64,000 bases of DNA from Gordonia iterans (GTDB taxonomy: Bacteria > Actinomycetota > Actinomycetes > Mycobacteriales > Mycobacteriaceae). A program made the position numbers and the translations under genes. The notes beneath the pieces are model-generated. The model saw only the letters and a list, made by a program, of their open reading frames with translations, had not been told where the DNA came from and searched no databases. The DNA is taken from assembly GCF_002993285.1 (NCBI RefSeq), contig NZ_CP027433.1:1922001-1986000 (forward strand), read 5' to 3'. Below are positions 1 through 9,103 of this stretch, in pieces (positions within the stretch are counted from its first letter, which is position 1; the number at the start of each line of letters is the position of its first letter).

Positions 1-293
1 CCACCGAAGTGGCCTCCGAGCACTATGCCGAGCACGCCGAGCGCCCGTTCTTCGGAGAACTCCTGGAGTTCATCACCTCCGGCCCGGTCGTGGCCATGGT
101 GGTCGAAGGCGAGCGGGCGATCCCGGCCTTCCGTCAATTGGCCGGTGGCACCGATCCCGTCGAGAAGGCCGTGCCCGGCACCATCCGCGGCGACTTCGGT
201 CTGGAGACCCAGTTCAACATCGTGCACGGTTCCGACTCGCCCGAGTCCGCCGCTCGTGAGATCGCCCTCTGGTTCCCGGCCCTGGGGTCCTGA
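1..293 (+). CDS. ndk: Nucleoside diphosphate kinase, 3' part
   Basis: This is the C-terminal two-thirds of nucleoside diphosphate kinase, which moves the gamma-phosphate of ATP to NDPs to balance nucleotide pools. The gene is cut by the left window edge; the reading frame uses codons starting at base 3. The motif NIVHGSDS holds the active-site histidine that is phosphorylated, and [19 protein letters not shown] and AREIALWFP are typical family blocks. It lies upstream of RNase E in the same direction, as in mycobacteria, and is followed by a strong hairpin. Confidence 0.96.
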   Translation, partial: TEVASEHYAEHAERPFFGELLEFITSGPVVAMVVEGERAIPAFRQLAGGTDPVEKAVPGTIRGDFGLETQFNIVHGSDSPESAAREIALWFPALGS

Positions 294-314
294 CCCGGCC
301 GAACAGCTCGTTCT

Positions 315-352
315 CCGGCCCCGCACCACGTCGCCGACGGGTGCGGGGCCGG
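315..352 (+). terminator. Hairpin terminator after ndk
   Basis: A 13-bp perfect inverted repeat (315-327 with 340-352, 12-nt loop) made almost wholly of G and C lies 22 bases after the ndk stop and is followed by TCCGTCTT. It probably ends ndk transcription and separates it from rne. Confidence 0.7.
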
Positions 353-625
353 TCCGTCTTCACGGCCGTGTGCGGAAAACCGGTGAACGTGTGGGATACT
401 GAACAGGTCCTCGACGCCACACTTTGGTATCGGCGGATACGACTACCCAGCGCAGGGGCCGTACACCCGCGGCGCGCGCGGAAGCAGTCGACACAGCAAG
501 GCGTCGTTCACGACGCGAAGACCACACAACCTGCGGCCGAGCGGCCGCACACATAACTGAAGGCCCTCGCGTGGCCGCGTCGGGAGTATTCGGATCGACG
601 CGCCCGGGGGCCTCGAGGAGACCAC
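353..625 (+). promoter_or_regulatory. rne upstream region with probable long 5' UTR
   Basis: The 333 bases between ndk and rne hold no convincing gene. After the ndk terminator the best -10 candidate is GATACT (395-400, after TGG); no clear -35 is visible. If it is used, the rne transcript carries a leader of about 220 nt. E. coli rne is autoregulated through a long 5' UTR, so this leader could have a similar role; that part is analogy only. Confidence 0.4.
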
Positions 626-3600
626 GTGACCGATAACGGGTCGCCGACCGACGCGAACGCGTCGGACAATTCGGCGGAAGCATTTCCCCTGCGACTTCGT
701 GTGCACGCACTCGCCCGAACGCTGGGAGTGACCAGCCGGGAAGTGCTCGCGCACCTGCAGGAACTGGGCGTCACCGCGCGCTCGGCGTCGTCGTCGATCG
801 GCCGGGACGAAGCCCAGGCGGTCGCTGATCGGCTGGCCGGCGACAGCGGCGAATCCGCGACGCCGGCCGGCACCGAGCCACCCGCGAGCCAGACGCCGCC
901 GGCGCCGCCGGTCGCCGAGACGCTGTTCTCGGCGCTGGTGGTCGAGGAACCCGCCGTCGCCGCCGCAGCGCCGGCCGAAGCTGCGCCGCTGTTCCTGCCC
1001 CCGACCGTGCCCGACGCGCCGGCCGCCCCGCCGGACGCCGAAGCCGCTGCTCCCGAGGACACCGAAGCTGCTGACGGCGAACGCACCGAGGAGGTCGGGG
1101 CCGTCCCGGACACCGCCGTCGCGGACGAGGCGAGCGAGGAACCGGCCGAATCGAGCGGTGAGGACGCCGACGGAGAGACCGCGGACGACGACGCGGCTTC
1201 CGAAGGACCGTCGCGCAACCGGCGACGTCGCCGCGGGCGACGCGGACGCGGACGCGGTCGCGGCGATGCCGCCGAACAAGACGGCGAGAACCAGACCGGC
1301 GAGGCCGACGAGTCCGTCGACGGTGAGGCGCCTGCCGACGGTGCGGGCCGGGAGCAGTCCGCCGAGGCCGAGAACGGCACTGAGGACGCTACCCGGACCG
1401 GGGCCGGCGACGTCGCGGACGACGACGCCCAGACCGGAGCCGCAGAAGCGGCCGACGAGCCCAAAGGCGGTGACGAGTCCGGCGACGACGCGGCGACGCC
1501 CACCAGTAAGCGCCGTCGCCGTCGCCGTCGCCGCAAGGGCGGCGGGGACACCGACGACCCCTCGCCCGACGATCCTCCGAACACCGTCGTGCACGAGCGT
1601 GAGCCGCGCGCCAAGAAGGTGCGCGACGAAGTGCAGGGCATCTCGGGATCGACCCGACTGGAAGCCAAGCGGCAGCGACGCCGCGACGGTCGCGACGCCG
1701 GTCGTCGCCGTCCGCCGATCCTGTCCGAGTCGGAGTTCCTGGCGCGTCGCGAGGCCGTCGAACGCGTGATGGTGGTGCGCGAGCGCAAGGTCGATTCGGC
1801 CGCCGCCGATCCGCATGCGCCCAAGGAGGACTACACGCAGGTCGCCGTGCTCGAGGACGGCGTGCTGGTGGAACACTTCGTCACCACCGAGACCAGCCAG
1901 TCGATGGTCGGCAACATCTACCTCGGCCGCGTACAGAACGTGCTGCCCGGCATGGAGGCGGCGTTCGTCGACATCGGTCGCGGGCGCAACGGCGTGCTGT
2001 ACGCCGGCGAGGTCAACTGGGAGGCCGCAGGCCTCGACGGCGGCTCACGCAAGATCGAGCAGGCTCTGAAGCCGGGCGATTACGTGCTGGTGCAGGTCAG
2101 CAAGGATCCGGTCGGTCACAAGGGCGCACGGCTGACCACGCAGATCTCACTGGCCGGCCGCTACCTGGTGTACGTGCCGGGCGGCACGTCGACCGGGATC
2201 AGCCGCAAGCTCCCTGACACCGAGCGCAAACGCCTCAAGTCGATCCTGTCCAAGCTGGTGCCGGACGAGGCCGGGGTGATCATCCGCACCGCTTCCGAGG
2301 GGGTCAGCGCCGAGGAGCTCGGCGCCGACATCGCGCGCCTAGAGGAGCAGTGGAAGGGCATCGAGGCTGCGGCCGCCGAACACACGGCGAAGGCTTCGGG
2401 GACCACGCGCGCGCTCTACGAGGAGCCGGACCTGCTGGTGCGGGTGGTCCGCGACCTGTTCAACGAAGACTTCAGCAAGCTCGTCGTCGAGGGTTCCACG
2501 GCGTGGGATCAGGTCTCCGGGTACGTGAACAGCGTCGCCCCGGACCTCGCCGAGCGGGTGACCCGCTTCGAGAAGGACACGCCGGAGTCGTCCGACAGCT
2601 TCGCCGTCTACCGGATCGACGAGCAACTCACCAAGGCGCTCGACCGGAAGGTCTGGCTGCCCTCGGGCGGCACGCTGATCATCGAACACACCGAGGCGAT
2701 GACCGTCGTCGACGTCAACACCGGGAAGTTCACCGGTGCCGGCGGAAACCTGGAGGAGACGGTCACCCGGAACAACCTGGAGGCGGCCGAGGAGATCGTC
2801 CGCCAGATGCGCCTGCGTGACATCGGCGGCATGATCATCGTCGACTTCATCGACATGGTCCTCGAGTCGAACCGCGACCTGGTGCTGCGGCGCCTCACCG
2901 AGGCGCTCGCCCGAGATCGCACACGTCACCAGGTCTCCGAGGTCACCTCGCTGGGCCTGGTCCAGATGACGCGCAAGCGACTCGGCACCGGGCTGCTGGA
3001 GGCGTTCTCCACCACGTGCACCGCGTGCAGCGGTCGCGGGCTGATCGTGCACCCGACCCCGGTCGAGGTCCGGTCGGGCGACGACTCGGGCCGCGGCGGC
3101 GACGGCGGCTCCAAGCGCTCTCGCCGGAACAAGCGCAAGGCCGACCGGGACAAGCCCGAATCGGGAGCCGACAAGAGCACGCCGGCGGTGGCCGAGGTCA
3201 AGCCGCACAAGCCCGCCGCCGAGCACCCGCTGTTCAAGGCCATGGCCCATCACGATGAGGCCCAGCACGAGGACGAGGCCCCGGAGCACGACGGCGCCGA
3301 CGAGACCGTGCGCATCAGCGCGGCGAGCGTCGAGGTCGCGGCGATCGAGGCCGCCGTGTCCGACGTCGCCGTGGCCGAGGCTGCGATGGCGACCACCGAG
3401 ATCGTGGCCGACGCCGTCGCGGAGTCGGTGTCCGGCGCGGTGGAAACGGCGAAGGAAGCCGCCGTGGACCTCGCTGAGGCCGAGGTCGAGAAGCTGGAGG
3501 CGGCGCCGGTGGTGACGCGCCGGCGACGTGCCGCGCGGCGTGCTGCGGCGCCGAGCGCTCCGGCCGAACCGATCGTGATCGCCACGCAGACCCCGGTCAC

Positions 3601-3703
3601 CACGGTGGCCGCGCAGACCGCCGAGCCGGTGGTGGAGGTCAAGCGCAAGCCGCGCCGCCGCAGCGGTCGTCGTGCGTCGGGACCGCCGCCCGCCGACCAG
3701 TGA
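626..3703 (+). CDS. rne: Ribonuclease E/G
   Basis: Endoribonuclease for mRNA turnover and rRNA/tRNA maturation, 1025 aa. GTG start with GAGGAG just upstream. Residues about 24-48 form an IF2N-like helical element (LRVHALARTLGVTSREVLAHL). Residues about 70-360 are low-complexity acidic stretches mixed with Arg-rich tracts, likely disordered RNA- or partner-binding. The S1 domain starts near 430 (IYLGRVQNVLPGMEAAFVDIG). The catalytic DNase I-like region has the metal-binding aspartates in VVDVNTGKF (about 696) and IIVDFIDM (about 738). The zinc-link CTAC (C798, C801) supports tetramer formation. The C-terminus is again Ala/Glu/Arg-rich and ends in a basic tail. The extensions on both sides of a central catalytic core match the actinobacterial form. 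Confidence 0.96.
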   Translation: MTDNGSPTDANASDNSAEAFPLRLRVHALARTLGVTSREVLAHLQELGVTARSASSSIGRDEAQAVADRLAGDSGESATPAGTEPPASQTPPAPPVAETLFSALVVEEPAVAAAAPAEAAPLFLPPTVPDAPAAPPDAEAAAPEDTEAADGERTEEVGAVPDTAVADEASEEPAESSGEDADGETADDDAASEGPSRNRRRRRGRRGRGRGRGDAAEQDGENQTGEADESVDGEAPADGAGREQSAEAENGTEDATRTGAGDVADDDAQTGAAEAADEPKGGDESGDDAATPTSKRRRRRRRRKGGGDTDDPSPDDPPNTVVHEREPRAKKVRDEVQGISGSTRLEAKRQRRRDGRDAGRRRPPILSESEFLARREAVERVMVVRERKVDSAAADPHAPKEDYTQVAVLEDGVLVEHFVTTETSQSMVGNIYLGRVQNVLPGMEAAFVDIGRGRNGVLYAGEVNWEAAGLDGGSRKIEQALKPGDYVLVQVSKDPVGHKGARLTTQISLAGRYLVYVPGGTSTGISRKLPDTERKRLKSILSKLVPDEAGVIIRTASEGVSAEELGADIARLEEQWKGIEAAAAEHTAKASGTTRALYEEPDLLVRVVRDLFNEDFSKLVVEGSTAWDQVSGYVNSVAPDLAERVTRFEKDTPESSDSFAVYRIDEQLTKALDRKVWLPSGGTLIIEHTEAMTVVDVNTGKFTGAGGNLEETVTRNNLEAAEEIVRQMRLRDIGGMIIVDFIDMVLESNRDLVLRRLTEALARDRTRHQVSEVTSLGLVQMTRKRLGTGLLEAFSTTCTACSGRGLIVHPTPVEVRSGDDSGRGGDGGSKRSRRNKRKADRDKPESGADKSTPAVAEVKPHKPAAEHPLFKAMAHHDEAQHEDEAPEHDGADETVRISAASVEVAAIEAAVSDVAVAEAAMATTEIVADAVAESVSGAVETAKEAAVDLAEAEVEKLEAAPVVTRRRRAARRAAAPSAPAEPIVIATQTPVTTVAAQTAEPVVEVKRKPRRRSGRRASGPPPADQ

Positions 3704-3714
3704 TACGCCGGCCG

Positions 3715-3743
3715 ACGACACGCAGCCGATGCGGGTGTGTCGT
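3715..3743 (+). terminator. Possible rne terminator hairpin
   Basis: A 7-bp inverted repeat (3715-3721 with 3737-3743) follows the rne stop closely and is followed by GGTTT. It is a modest hairpin that could end rne mRNA ahead of the rplU promoter. Confidence 0.4.
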
Positions 3744-3746
3744 GGT

Positions 3747-3776
3747 TTGACCTGCTCCGGGCTTCTGCCGTAGCCT
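3747..3776 (+). promoter_or_regulatory. Promoter of rplU-rpmA
   Basis: TTGACC (3747-3752), an 18-bp spacer and TAGCCT (3771-3776) make a good housekeeping-sigma promoter. Transcription would start near 3784, giving a leader of about 145 nt before rplU. Confidence 0.55.
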
Positions 3777-3783
3777 TGACAGG

Positions 3784-3816
3784 TCGCCTTCTGCAGGCGA
3801 GCGCACACGTGTGCGC
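3784..3816 (+). promoter_or_regulatory. Structured rplU leader
   Basis: Two consecutive secondary-structure elements sit at the likely 5' end of the rplU mRNA: a 6-bp hairpin (3784-3789 with 3795-3800) and a perfect 16-bp palindrome GCGCACACGTGTGCGC (3801-3816). Leaders of ribosomal protein operons often bind their own protein product. Whether this one binds L21 is inference. Confidence 0.45.
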
Positions 3817-3927
3817 GGTGCGCAGGAGGATCTCCGGATGGAACCGGAGCGCAAGAACACCGATGTACGCCGGACGCAGGCACCTCTGCGCCCCGGCCCG
3901 ATGAGACGAGTTAAGAGGACAGCGGGA

Positions 3928-4242
3928 ATGGCAACGTACGCCATCGCCAAGACCGGCGGTAAGCAGTACAAGGTCGCCGAGGGCGACACTGTGAAGGTCG
4001 AGAAGATCGAGGTCGAGCCGGGCGGCTCGGTTGAGCTTCCGGTGGTGCTCGTGGTCGACGGTGCGAACCTGACCACCGACGCCGGCGCGCTGGCCAAGGC
4101 CTCGGTCAAGGCCGAGGTCGTCGAGCACGTCAAGGGCCCGAAGATCCGGATCCACAAGTTCAAGAACAAGACCGGCTACCACAAGCGTCAGGGTCACCGT
4201 CAGCAGCTGACGGTCCTGAAGGTCACCGGCATCAACGCCTAA
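3928..4242 (+). CDS. rplU: 50S ribosomal protein L21
   Basis: Ribosomal protein L21 of the large subunit, 104 aa, the normal family length. The start is ATG at 3928 ([16 protein letters not shown]) with the Shine-Dalgarno AAGAGGA eight bases upstream; a longer in-frame reading from 3811 would add an unconserved extension and is rejected. The C-terminal block [13 protein letters not shown] is the diagnostic L21 rRNA-binding motif. It is co-transcribed with rpmA, which starts 36 bases later. Confidence 0.98.
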   Translation: MATYAIAKTGGKQYKVAEGDTVKVEKIEVEPGGSVELPVVLVVDGANLTTDAGALAKASVKAEVVEHVKGPKIRIHKFKNKTGYHKRQGHRQQLTVLKVTGINA

Positions 4243-4278
4243 GCGTTTTCAACACCTACTTCTCAGGAGGACAGAGAG

Positions 4279-4542
4279 ATGGCACATAAGAAGGGTGCAT
4301 CCAGCTCGCGGAACGGTCGCGATTCGAACGCCCAGCGCCTCGGTGTGAAGCGCTTCGGCGGCCAGGTGGTCAGCGCCGGCGAGATCCTGGTCCGCCAGCG
4401 CGGCACCAAGTTCCACCCGGGCGTCAACGTCGGTCGCGGTGGCGACGACACCCTGTTCGCGCTCGCTGCGGGCTCGGTGGAGTTCGGCACCAAGCGCGGC
4501 CGCAAGACCGTGAACATCGTCCCGGAATCGGCCTCGGTCTGA
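4279..4542 (+). CDS. rpmA: 50S ribosomal protein L27
   Basis: Ribosomal protein L27, 87 aa, whose N-terminal arm reaches the peptidyl-transferase centre. The start [20 protein letters not shown] is typical for actinobacteria and has AGGAGGA upstream. The block [22 protein letters not shown] is the family signature. The rplU-rpmA-obg order is near universal in bacteria. A strong terminator follows. Confidence 0.98.
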   Translation: MAHKKGASSSRNGRDSNAQRLGVKRFGGQVVSAGEILVRQRGTKFHPGVNVGRGGDDTLFALAAGSVEFGTKRGRKTVNIVPESASV

Positions 4543-4566
4543 CCCGGACGCACACACAGTTCTGAC

Positions 4567-4610
4567 CGGCAGGGCGGGACAGGGTTTCATCACCCTGACC
4601 CGCCCTGCCG
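4567..4610 (+). terminator. Strong terminator after rpmA
   Basis: A 12-bp perfect stem (4567-4578 with 4599-4610) encloses a second CAGGG/CCCTG stem with a short T/A-containing loop and is followed by TCGTTT. It is the clearest intrinsic terminator in the first 10 kb and ends the L21-L27 transcript. Confidence 0.85.
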
Positions 4611-4683
4611 TCGTTTCGCATCAGGTGATCGGCGCACCTCACCGAACGCACCAGCAACGCTGACAGCACGACCAAGGAGTGGC

Positions 4684-6204
4684 ATGTCGAAATTCGTCGA
4701 CCGCGTGACCATCGACGCCGTCGCCGGCAACGGAGGGCACGGCTGTTCCTCGGTGCACCGCGAGAAGTTCCGGCCGCTGGGCGGACCGGACGGCGGCAAC
4801 GGCGGCAGCGGTGGGGATGTGATCCTCGTCGTCGATCCTCAGGTGCACACCCTGCTCGACTTTCACTTCCGGCCGCATGCCAAGGCCGGCAACGGTAAAC
4901 CCGGCGAGGGCGGCAACCGCAGCGGCGCGAACGGCGAGTCGCTGGTCCTCAAGGTGCCCGACGGGACCGTCGTGCTCGACACCGACGGCAATCTGCTGGC
5001 CGATCTGGTCGGGGAAGGCACCGAGTTCATCGCCAGCCGCGGCGGCCGCGGCGGTCTGGGCAACGCGGCGCTCGCCTCCAAGGCGCGCAAGGCGCCCGGT
5101 TTCGCGCTGCTCGGCGAGCCCGGCGAGGAACGCCAGCTGGTGCTGGAGCTCAAGTCCGTGGCGGACGTCGGCCTGGTCGGCTTCCCGTCCGCGGGCAAGT
5201 CGTCGCTGGTGTCGGTGCTCTCGGCCGCCAAGCCGAAGATCGCCGACTACCCGTTCACCACGCTCGCGCCGAACCTCGGCGTGGTGACCGCGGGCGAGTC
5301 GACGTACACCATCGCCGACGTTCCCGGCCTGATCCCAGGTGCTTCGCAGGGCCGCGGACTGGGGCTGGACTTCTTGCGCCACCTGGAGCGCTGCGCGGTG
5401 CTCGCACACGTCGTCGACTGCGCGACGCTCGAGCCCGGCCGTGACCCGCTCTCCGACATCGACGCGCTGGAAGCCGAGCTTGCGGCTTACCAGCCGGTGC
5501 TCGCCGAGGACCAGTCGCTCGGCGACCTCGCCACGCGACCGCGGATCGTCATTCTCAACAAGGTCGACATCCCCGAAGCCGACGAACTCGCCGACCTCGT
5601 CGAGTCCGATATCGCCGAGCGTGGCTGGCCCGTGTTCCGGGTCTCGGCCGTCGCGCACAAAGGCCTCGCCGAACTGAAGTTCGGGCTCGCGAAGCTGGTC
5701 GAGGAGTATCGCCGCGAGCACGAGAAGCCGGTCGCGCGGCGGGCGGTGATCCGGCCGAAGGCGGTCGACAAGGCGGAGTTCACCGTCGTCGACGACCCCG
5801 AGATCGACGGTGGTTTCATCGTCCGCGGCGAGCGGCCCGAACGCTGGATCCGTCAGACTCAGTTCGACAACGACGAGGCCGTCGGCTATCTGGCCGATCG
5901 GCTGAACCGGCTCGGTGTGGAGGATGCGCTGGTCAAGCGCGGCGCCAGGGCCGGTGCGGCCGTGACGATCGCCGGCGTGACCTTCGACTGGGAGCCGTCC
6001 GTCCCGATGAGCGAGGACGTCCCGCTGACCGGGCGCGGCACCGACATCCGGCTCGAGCGCAACGAGCGCATCGGGGCAGCCGAGCGCAAGGCGGCGCGTA
6101 AGCTCCGCCGGCAGCGCGACGACGAGGCACAGGAGTCCCAGGAGGCGCTCGGCTGGACCGAGGATGCCGATGCGGCCGAGCGGAGCGACGGGGAGGCGCA
6201 TTGA
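4684..6204 (+). CDS. obg: GTPase Obg/CgtA
   Basis: Essential ribosome-associated GTPase acting in 50S assembly and stress control, 506 aa. ATG start with AAGGAG upstream. The glycine-rich Obg fold covers residues 1 to about 160 ([23 protein letters not shown]). The G domain has G1 GFPSAGKSS (about 166-174), G3 DVPGL (about 213) and G4 NKVD (about 293). A C-terminal OCT domain (about 365-440) is followed by a charged tail of about 50 residues. Its stop overlaps the start of proB by four bases, so the two are translationally coupled. Confidence 0.97.
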   Translation: MSKFVDRVTIDAVAGNGGHGCSSVHREKFRPLGGPDGGNGGSGGDVILVVDPQVHTLLDFHFRPHAKAGNGKPGEGGNRSGANGESLVLKVPDGTVVLDTDGNLLADLVGEGTEFIASRGGRGGLGNAALASKARKAPGFALLGEPGEERQLVLELKSVADVGLVGFPSAGKSSLVSVLSAAKPKIADYPFTTLAPNLGVVTAGESTYTIADVPGLIPGASQGRGLGLDFLRHLERCAVLAHVVDCATLEPGRDPLSDIDALEAELAAYQPVLAEDQSLGDLATRPRIVILNKVDIPEADELADLVESDIAERGWPVFRVSAVAHKGLAELKFGLAKLVEEYRREHEKPVARRAVIRPKAVDKAEFTVVDDPEIDGGFIVRGERPERWIRQTQFDNDEAVGYLADRLNRLGVEDALVKRGARAGAAVTIAGVTFDWEPSVPMSEDVPLTGRGTDIRLERNERIGAAERKAARKLRRQRDDEAQESQEALGWTEDADAAERSDGEAH

Positions 6205-7316
6205 GCGAGGTCCGTTCGGCGATCGCCAGGGCGCGGTCGATCGTCGTCAAGATCGGTTCGTCGGCGGTCACCGACCTGGAGACCGGGCTCGACCACGAGC
6301 GGCTCGATGCACTGGTCGACGCTCTCGAAGCCCGCATGAGCACCGGGTGCGACGTGGTCGTGGTCTCCTCCGGAGCCGTCGGCGCCGGCATCGCGCCGCT
6401 CGGGTTGCGCAAGCGGCCTGCGGATCTGGCGACCAAGCAGGCCGCCGCCAGCGTAGGACAGCTGAAGCTGGCGCAGGCCTGGGACGCCTCGTTCGCGCGA
6501 TACGGCCGTGTCGTCGGCCAGGTGCTGCTGACCGCGGACGACGTCTCCAACCGCGCGCATCACGCGAACGCACAGCGCACGCTGGACAAACTGCGTGCCC
6601 TGCACGCGGTGGCGGTGGTCAACGAGAACGACACCGTGGCGACCAACGAGCTCCGCTTCGGCGACAACGACCGGCTGGGTGCGCTCGTCGCACACCTGGC
6701 GGTCGCGGACGCGCTGGTCCTGCTGTCCGACGTCGACGGCCTGTACACCGGTGATCCGCGCAAGCCCGGTCCGGACGGGCAGCCTGCCCGGTTCATCGAG
6801 GAGGTGTCCGGGCCGGAGGACCTGGACGGGGTGATCGCCGGTTCCGGGGGAGTGCTCGGCACCGGCGGGATGGCCTCCAAGCTCGCCGCGGCCCGGCTGG
6901 CCGCCGACTCCGGTGTGCCGGTCCTGCTCGCGGCTGCCGCCGAAGCCGACAAGGCCCTCTCCGGCGCATCGGTGGGCACCGTCTTCGCCGCGCGCCCGCA
7001 GCGGCTGTCAGCACGCAAGTTCTGGGTGCGGCACGCCGCGGAAGCGCTGGGCCGCTTGACGATCGACGCCGGTGCCGTCGACGCGGTGGTCGGGCGCCGT
7101 CGGTCGCTGCTGGCCGCGGGGATCACCGGCGTCACCGGTGCCTTCGCGGGCGGGGACGTCGTGGAACTGGCAGGTCCGGACGGCGAGATCTGCGCGCGGG
7201 GTGTGTCGTCGTACGACGCCGACGACATCGCCGTCATGATCGGCAAGTCGGGTGACGTACTCGGATCGGACTACCGCCGCCCGGTGATCCACGCCAACGA
7301 TCTCGTCCGAACCTGA
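6201..7316 (+). CDS. proB: Glutamate 5-kinase
   Basis: First enzyme of proline synthesis: ATP-dependent phosphorylation of glutamate, normally inhibited by proline, 371 aa. Translation starts at a TTG inside the obg stop (TTGA overlap). The amino-acid-kinase domain shows [27 protein letters not shown] and [23 protein letters not shown] follows, and a C-terminal PUA domain (about 280-371) completes the usual actinobacterial form. Proline is a compatible solute, which fits the ectoine operon 3 kb away, though no regulatory link is visible. Confidence 0.96.
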   Translation: MSEVRSAIARARSIVVKIGSSAVTDLETGLDHERLDALVDALEARMSTGCDVVVVSSGAVGAGIAPLGLRKRPADLATKQAAASVGQLKLAQAWDASFARYGRVVGQVLLTADDVSNRAHHANAQRTLDKLRALHAVAVVNENDTVATNELRFGDNDRLGALVAHLAVADALVLLSDVDGLYTGDPRKPGPDGQPARFIEEVSGPEDLDGVIAGSGGVLGTGGMASKLAAARLAADSGVPVLLAAAAEADKALSGASVGTVFAARPQRLSARKFWVRHAAEALGRLTIDAGAVDAVVGRRRSLLAAGITGVTGAFAGGDVVELAGPDGEICARGVSSYDADDIAVMIGKSGDVLGSDYRRPVIHANDLVRT

Positions 7317-7356
7317 ATCTCCGGTGGCGGTGACGCCGTGACCGGATGCGGACCAC

Positions 7357-7362
7357 TACGCT
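7357..7362 (+). promoter_or_regulatory. Leaderless -10 element of acyl-CoA dehydrogenase gene
   Basis: TACGCT lies seven bases before the ATG at 7370, so transcription would start on or next to the start codon. It favours 7370 over the ATG at 7346, which would lie upstream of the -10 element. Confidence 0.5.
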
Positions 7363-7369
7363 GGACGGC

Positions 7370-9103
7370 ATGACCGCGCTCTTGCTGAATCCGTCCTCCG
7401 CCGACTACTCGCAGTTCGATCCCGAGACCCGCAGACTGCTGCGGGCGACGATCGACTTCTTCGAGGGGTACGGCAAGCAGCGTCTGCTTCAGGCCGATTT
7501 GCACGCGGAGTGGGTGGCCGACTTCCTCGAGTTCCAGAAGCGCGAACGACTGTTCGCTACCTTCCTCACCCCGGCCGCCTACGCCGGCGGGGACGAGAAT
7601 CGTCGCTGGGACGGTGCCCGGAACGCGGCGCTGAGCGAGATCCTCGGCTTCTACGGGCTGGCCTACTGGTACGCCGAGCAGGTGACCATTCTCGGCCTCG
7701 GACCGGTCTGGATGTCCGACAACGAGGCCGCCAAGGCCAAAGCCGCCCGTCAGCTGGCCGACGGCGAGGTGATGGCGTTCGGCCTGTCCGAGCGTGAGCA
7801 CGGGGCCGACGTGTACAGCACCGACATGATCCTCACACCCACAGGCGGCGCCGGGGGAGAGCCGGACGGATTCACCGCGTCGGGCGTCAAGTACTACATC
7901 GGGAACGGCAACGTCGCCGGCACGGTGTCGGTGTTCGGCCGGCGCGGCGACGTCGACGGACCCGACGGCTATGTGTTCTTCGCCGTCGACAGCCGGCATC
8001 CGGCCTACCGGCTGATCGACAACGTGGTGCACGGGCAGATGTACGTCTCCACGTTCGAGCTCGACGAGTACCCGGTCGGCCCCGACGCCATCCTGCACAC
8101 CGGCCCGGAGGCCTTCGCCGCCGCGCTGAACACCGTCAACGTCGGTAAGTTCAATCTCTGCCACGGCTCGATCGGAATGTGCGAGCACTCGCTGTACGAG
8201 GCGATCACCCACTCCAACAACCGGATCCTGTACGGAAACCCGGTCACCGTCTTCTCCCATGTGCAGGGCAACTTCGTCGACGCCTATGCGCGGCTGTCGG
8301 CCATGAAGCTGTTCAGCGATCGCGCTGTCGACTACTTCCGCAGCGCGAGCCGCGACGACCGTCGCTATCTGCTTTTCAACCCGGTCACCAAGTCGAAGGT
8401 CACGTCAGAAGGCGAGACGGTGATGACGCTGCTGCTCGACGTCGTGGCGGCCAAGGGTTACGAGAAGAACACCTACTTCCATCAGGCCAATCGCTTCATC
8501 GGCTGGCTGCCTCGGCTGGAGGGCACCGTGCACGTCAACGTCGCGCAGATCCTCAAGTTCATGCCGAACTATCTGTTCGACCCCGCCGAATACCCGGAGA
8601 TCGGTCGTCGCCTGGACCCGGCCGACGACGCGTTCTTCTTCGCGCAGGGACCGGTCGGCGGGGCGGGGAAGGTGTGCTTCGCCGACTGGACGGCTCCCTA
8701 CCAGGCGCGTGCCGACGTGCCGAACGTGGCAGTGTTCTACGAGCAGGCGACCGCCCTCAAGGCACTGCTCACGACCGCGCCGCCCAGCGCGGAACAGCAG
8801 AAGGATCTGGACTTCGTGCTGACCGTCGGGCACCTGTTCACCCTGATCGTCTACGGGCAGCTGATTCTGGAGCAGGCCGCGCTGATCGGACTCGACGACG
8901 ACCTGCTGGACCGGATCTTCGATTTTCAGATCCGTGACTTCTCGGGCTACGCGGTGGACCTGTACGGCAAGCCGTCGGCGACCCCGGAGCAGCAGCAGTG
9001 GGCGCTCGGCGCGGTCCGTCGTCCGGTCGCCGATACCGGCGTGTTCGACCGGGTGTGGCAGCAGGTGCAGGCTCTCGACGGCGCCTACACGATGCCCAGC
9101 TGA
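7370..9103 (+). CDS. Acyl-CoA dehydrogenase-like flavoprotein
   Basis: A member of the acyl-CoA dehydrogenase superfamily, 577 aa from the preferred ATG. The block MAFGLSEREHGADVYSTDM matches the FAD-binding signature G-L-S/T-E-x-E-H-G-A/S-D. Later blocks (FNLCHGSIGMCEHSLYEAI, FHQANRFIGWLPRLEGTVHVN, and a helical C-terminus) fit the long, about 580-residue actinobacterial form rather than the 380-residue beta-oxidation enzymes. The substrate cannot be told from sequence. Its 3' end overlaps the convergent sir2 gene by 19 bp. It stands outside any obvious pathway cluster. Confidence 0.82.
   Translation: MTALLLNPSSADYSQFDPETRRLLRATIDFFEGYGKQRLLQADLHAEWVADFLEFQKRERLFATFLTPAAYAGGDENRRWDGARNAALSEILGFYGLAYWYAEQVTILGLGPVWMSDNEAAKAKAARQLADGEVMAFGLSEREHGADVYSTDMILTPTGGAGGEPDGFTASGVKYYIGNGNVAGTVSVFGRRGDVDGPDGYVFFAVDSRHPAYRLIDNVVHGQMYVSTFELDEYPVGPDAILHTGPEAFAAALNTVNVGKFNLCHGSIGMCEHSLYEAITHSNNRILYGNPVTVFSHVQGNFVDAYARLSAMKLFSDRAVDYFRSASRDDRRYLLFNPVTKSKVTSEGETVMTLLLDVVAAKGYEKNTYFHQANRFIGWLPRLEGTVHVNVAQILKFMPNYLFDPAEYPEIGRRLDPADDAFFFAQGPVGGAGKVCFADWTAPYQARADVPNVAVFYEQATALKALLTTAPPSAEQQKDLDFVLTVGHLFTLIVYGQLILEQAALIGLDDDLLDRIFDFQIRDFSGYAVDLYGKPSATPEQQQWALGAVRRPVADTGVFDRVWQQVQALDGAYTMPS

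Noticed and set aside
3811..3927. N-terminally extended L21
   Set aside because: The extension is not family-like, and a good ribosome-binding site precedes the ATG at 3928.
7346..7369. Start of the acyl-CoA dehydrogenase gene at 7346
   Set aside because: The likely -10 element lies downstream of this codon, so the ATG at 7370 is preferred; this is not proven.
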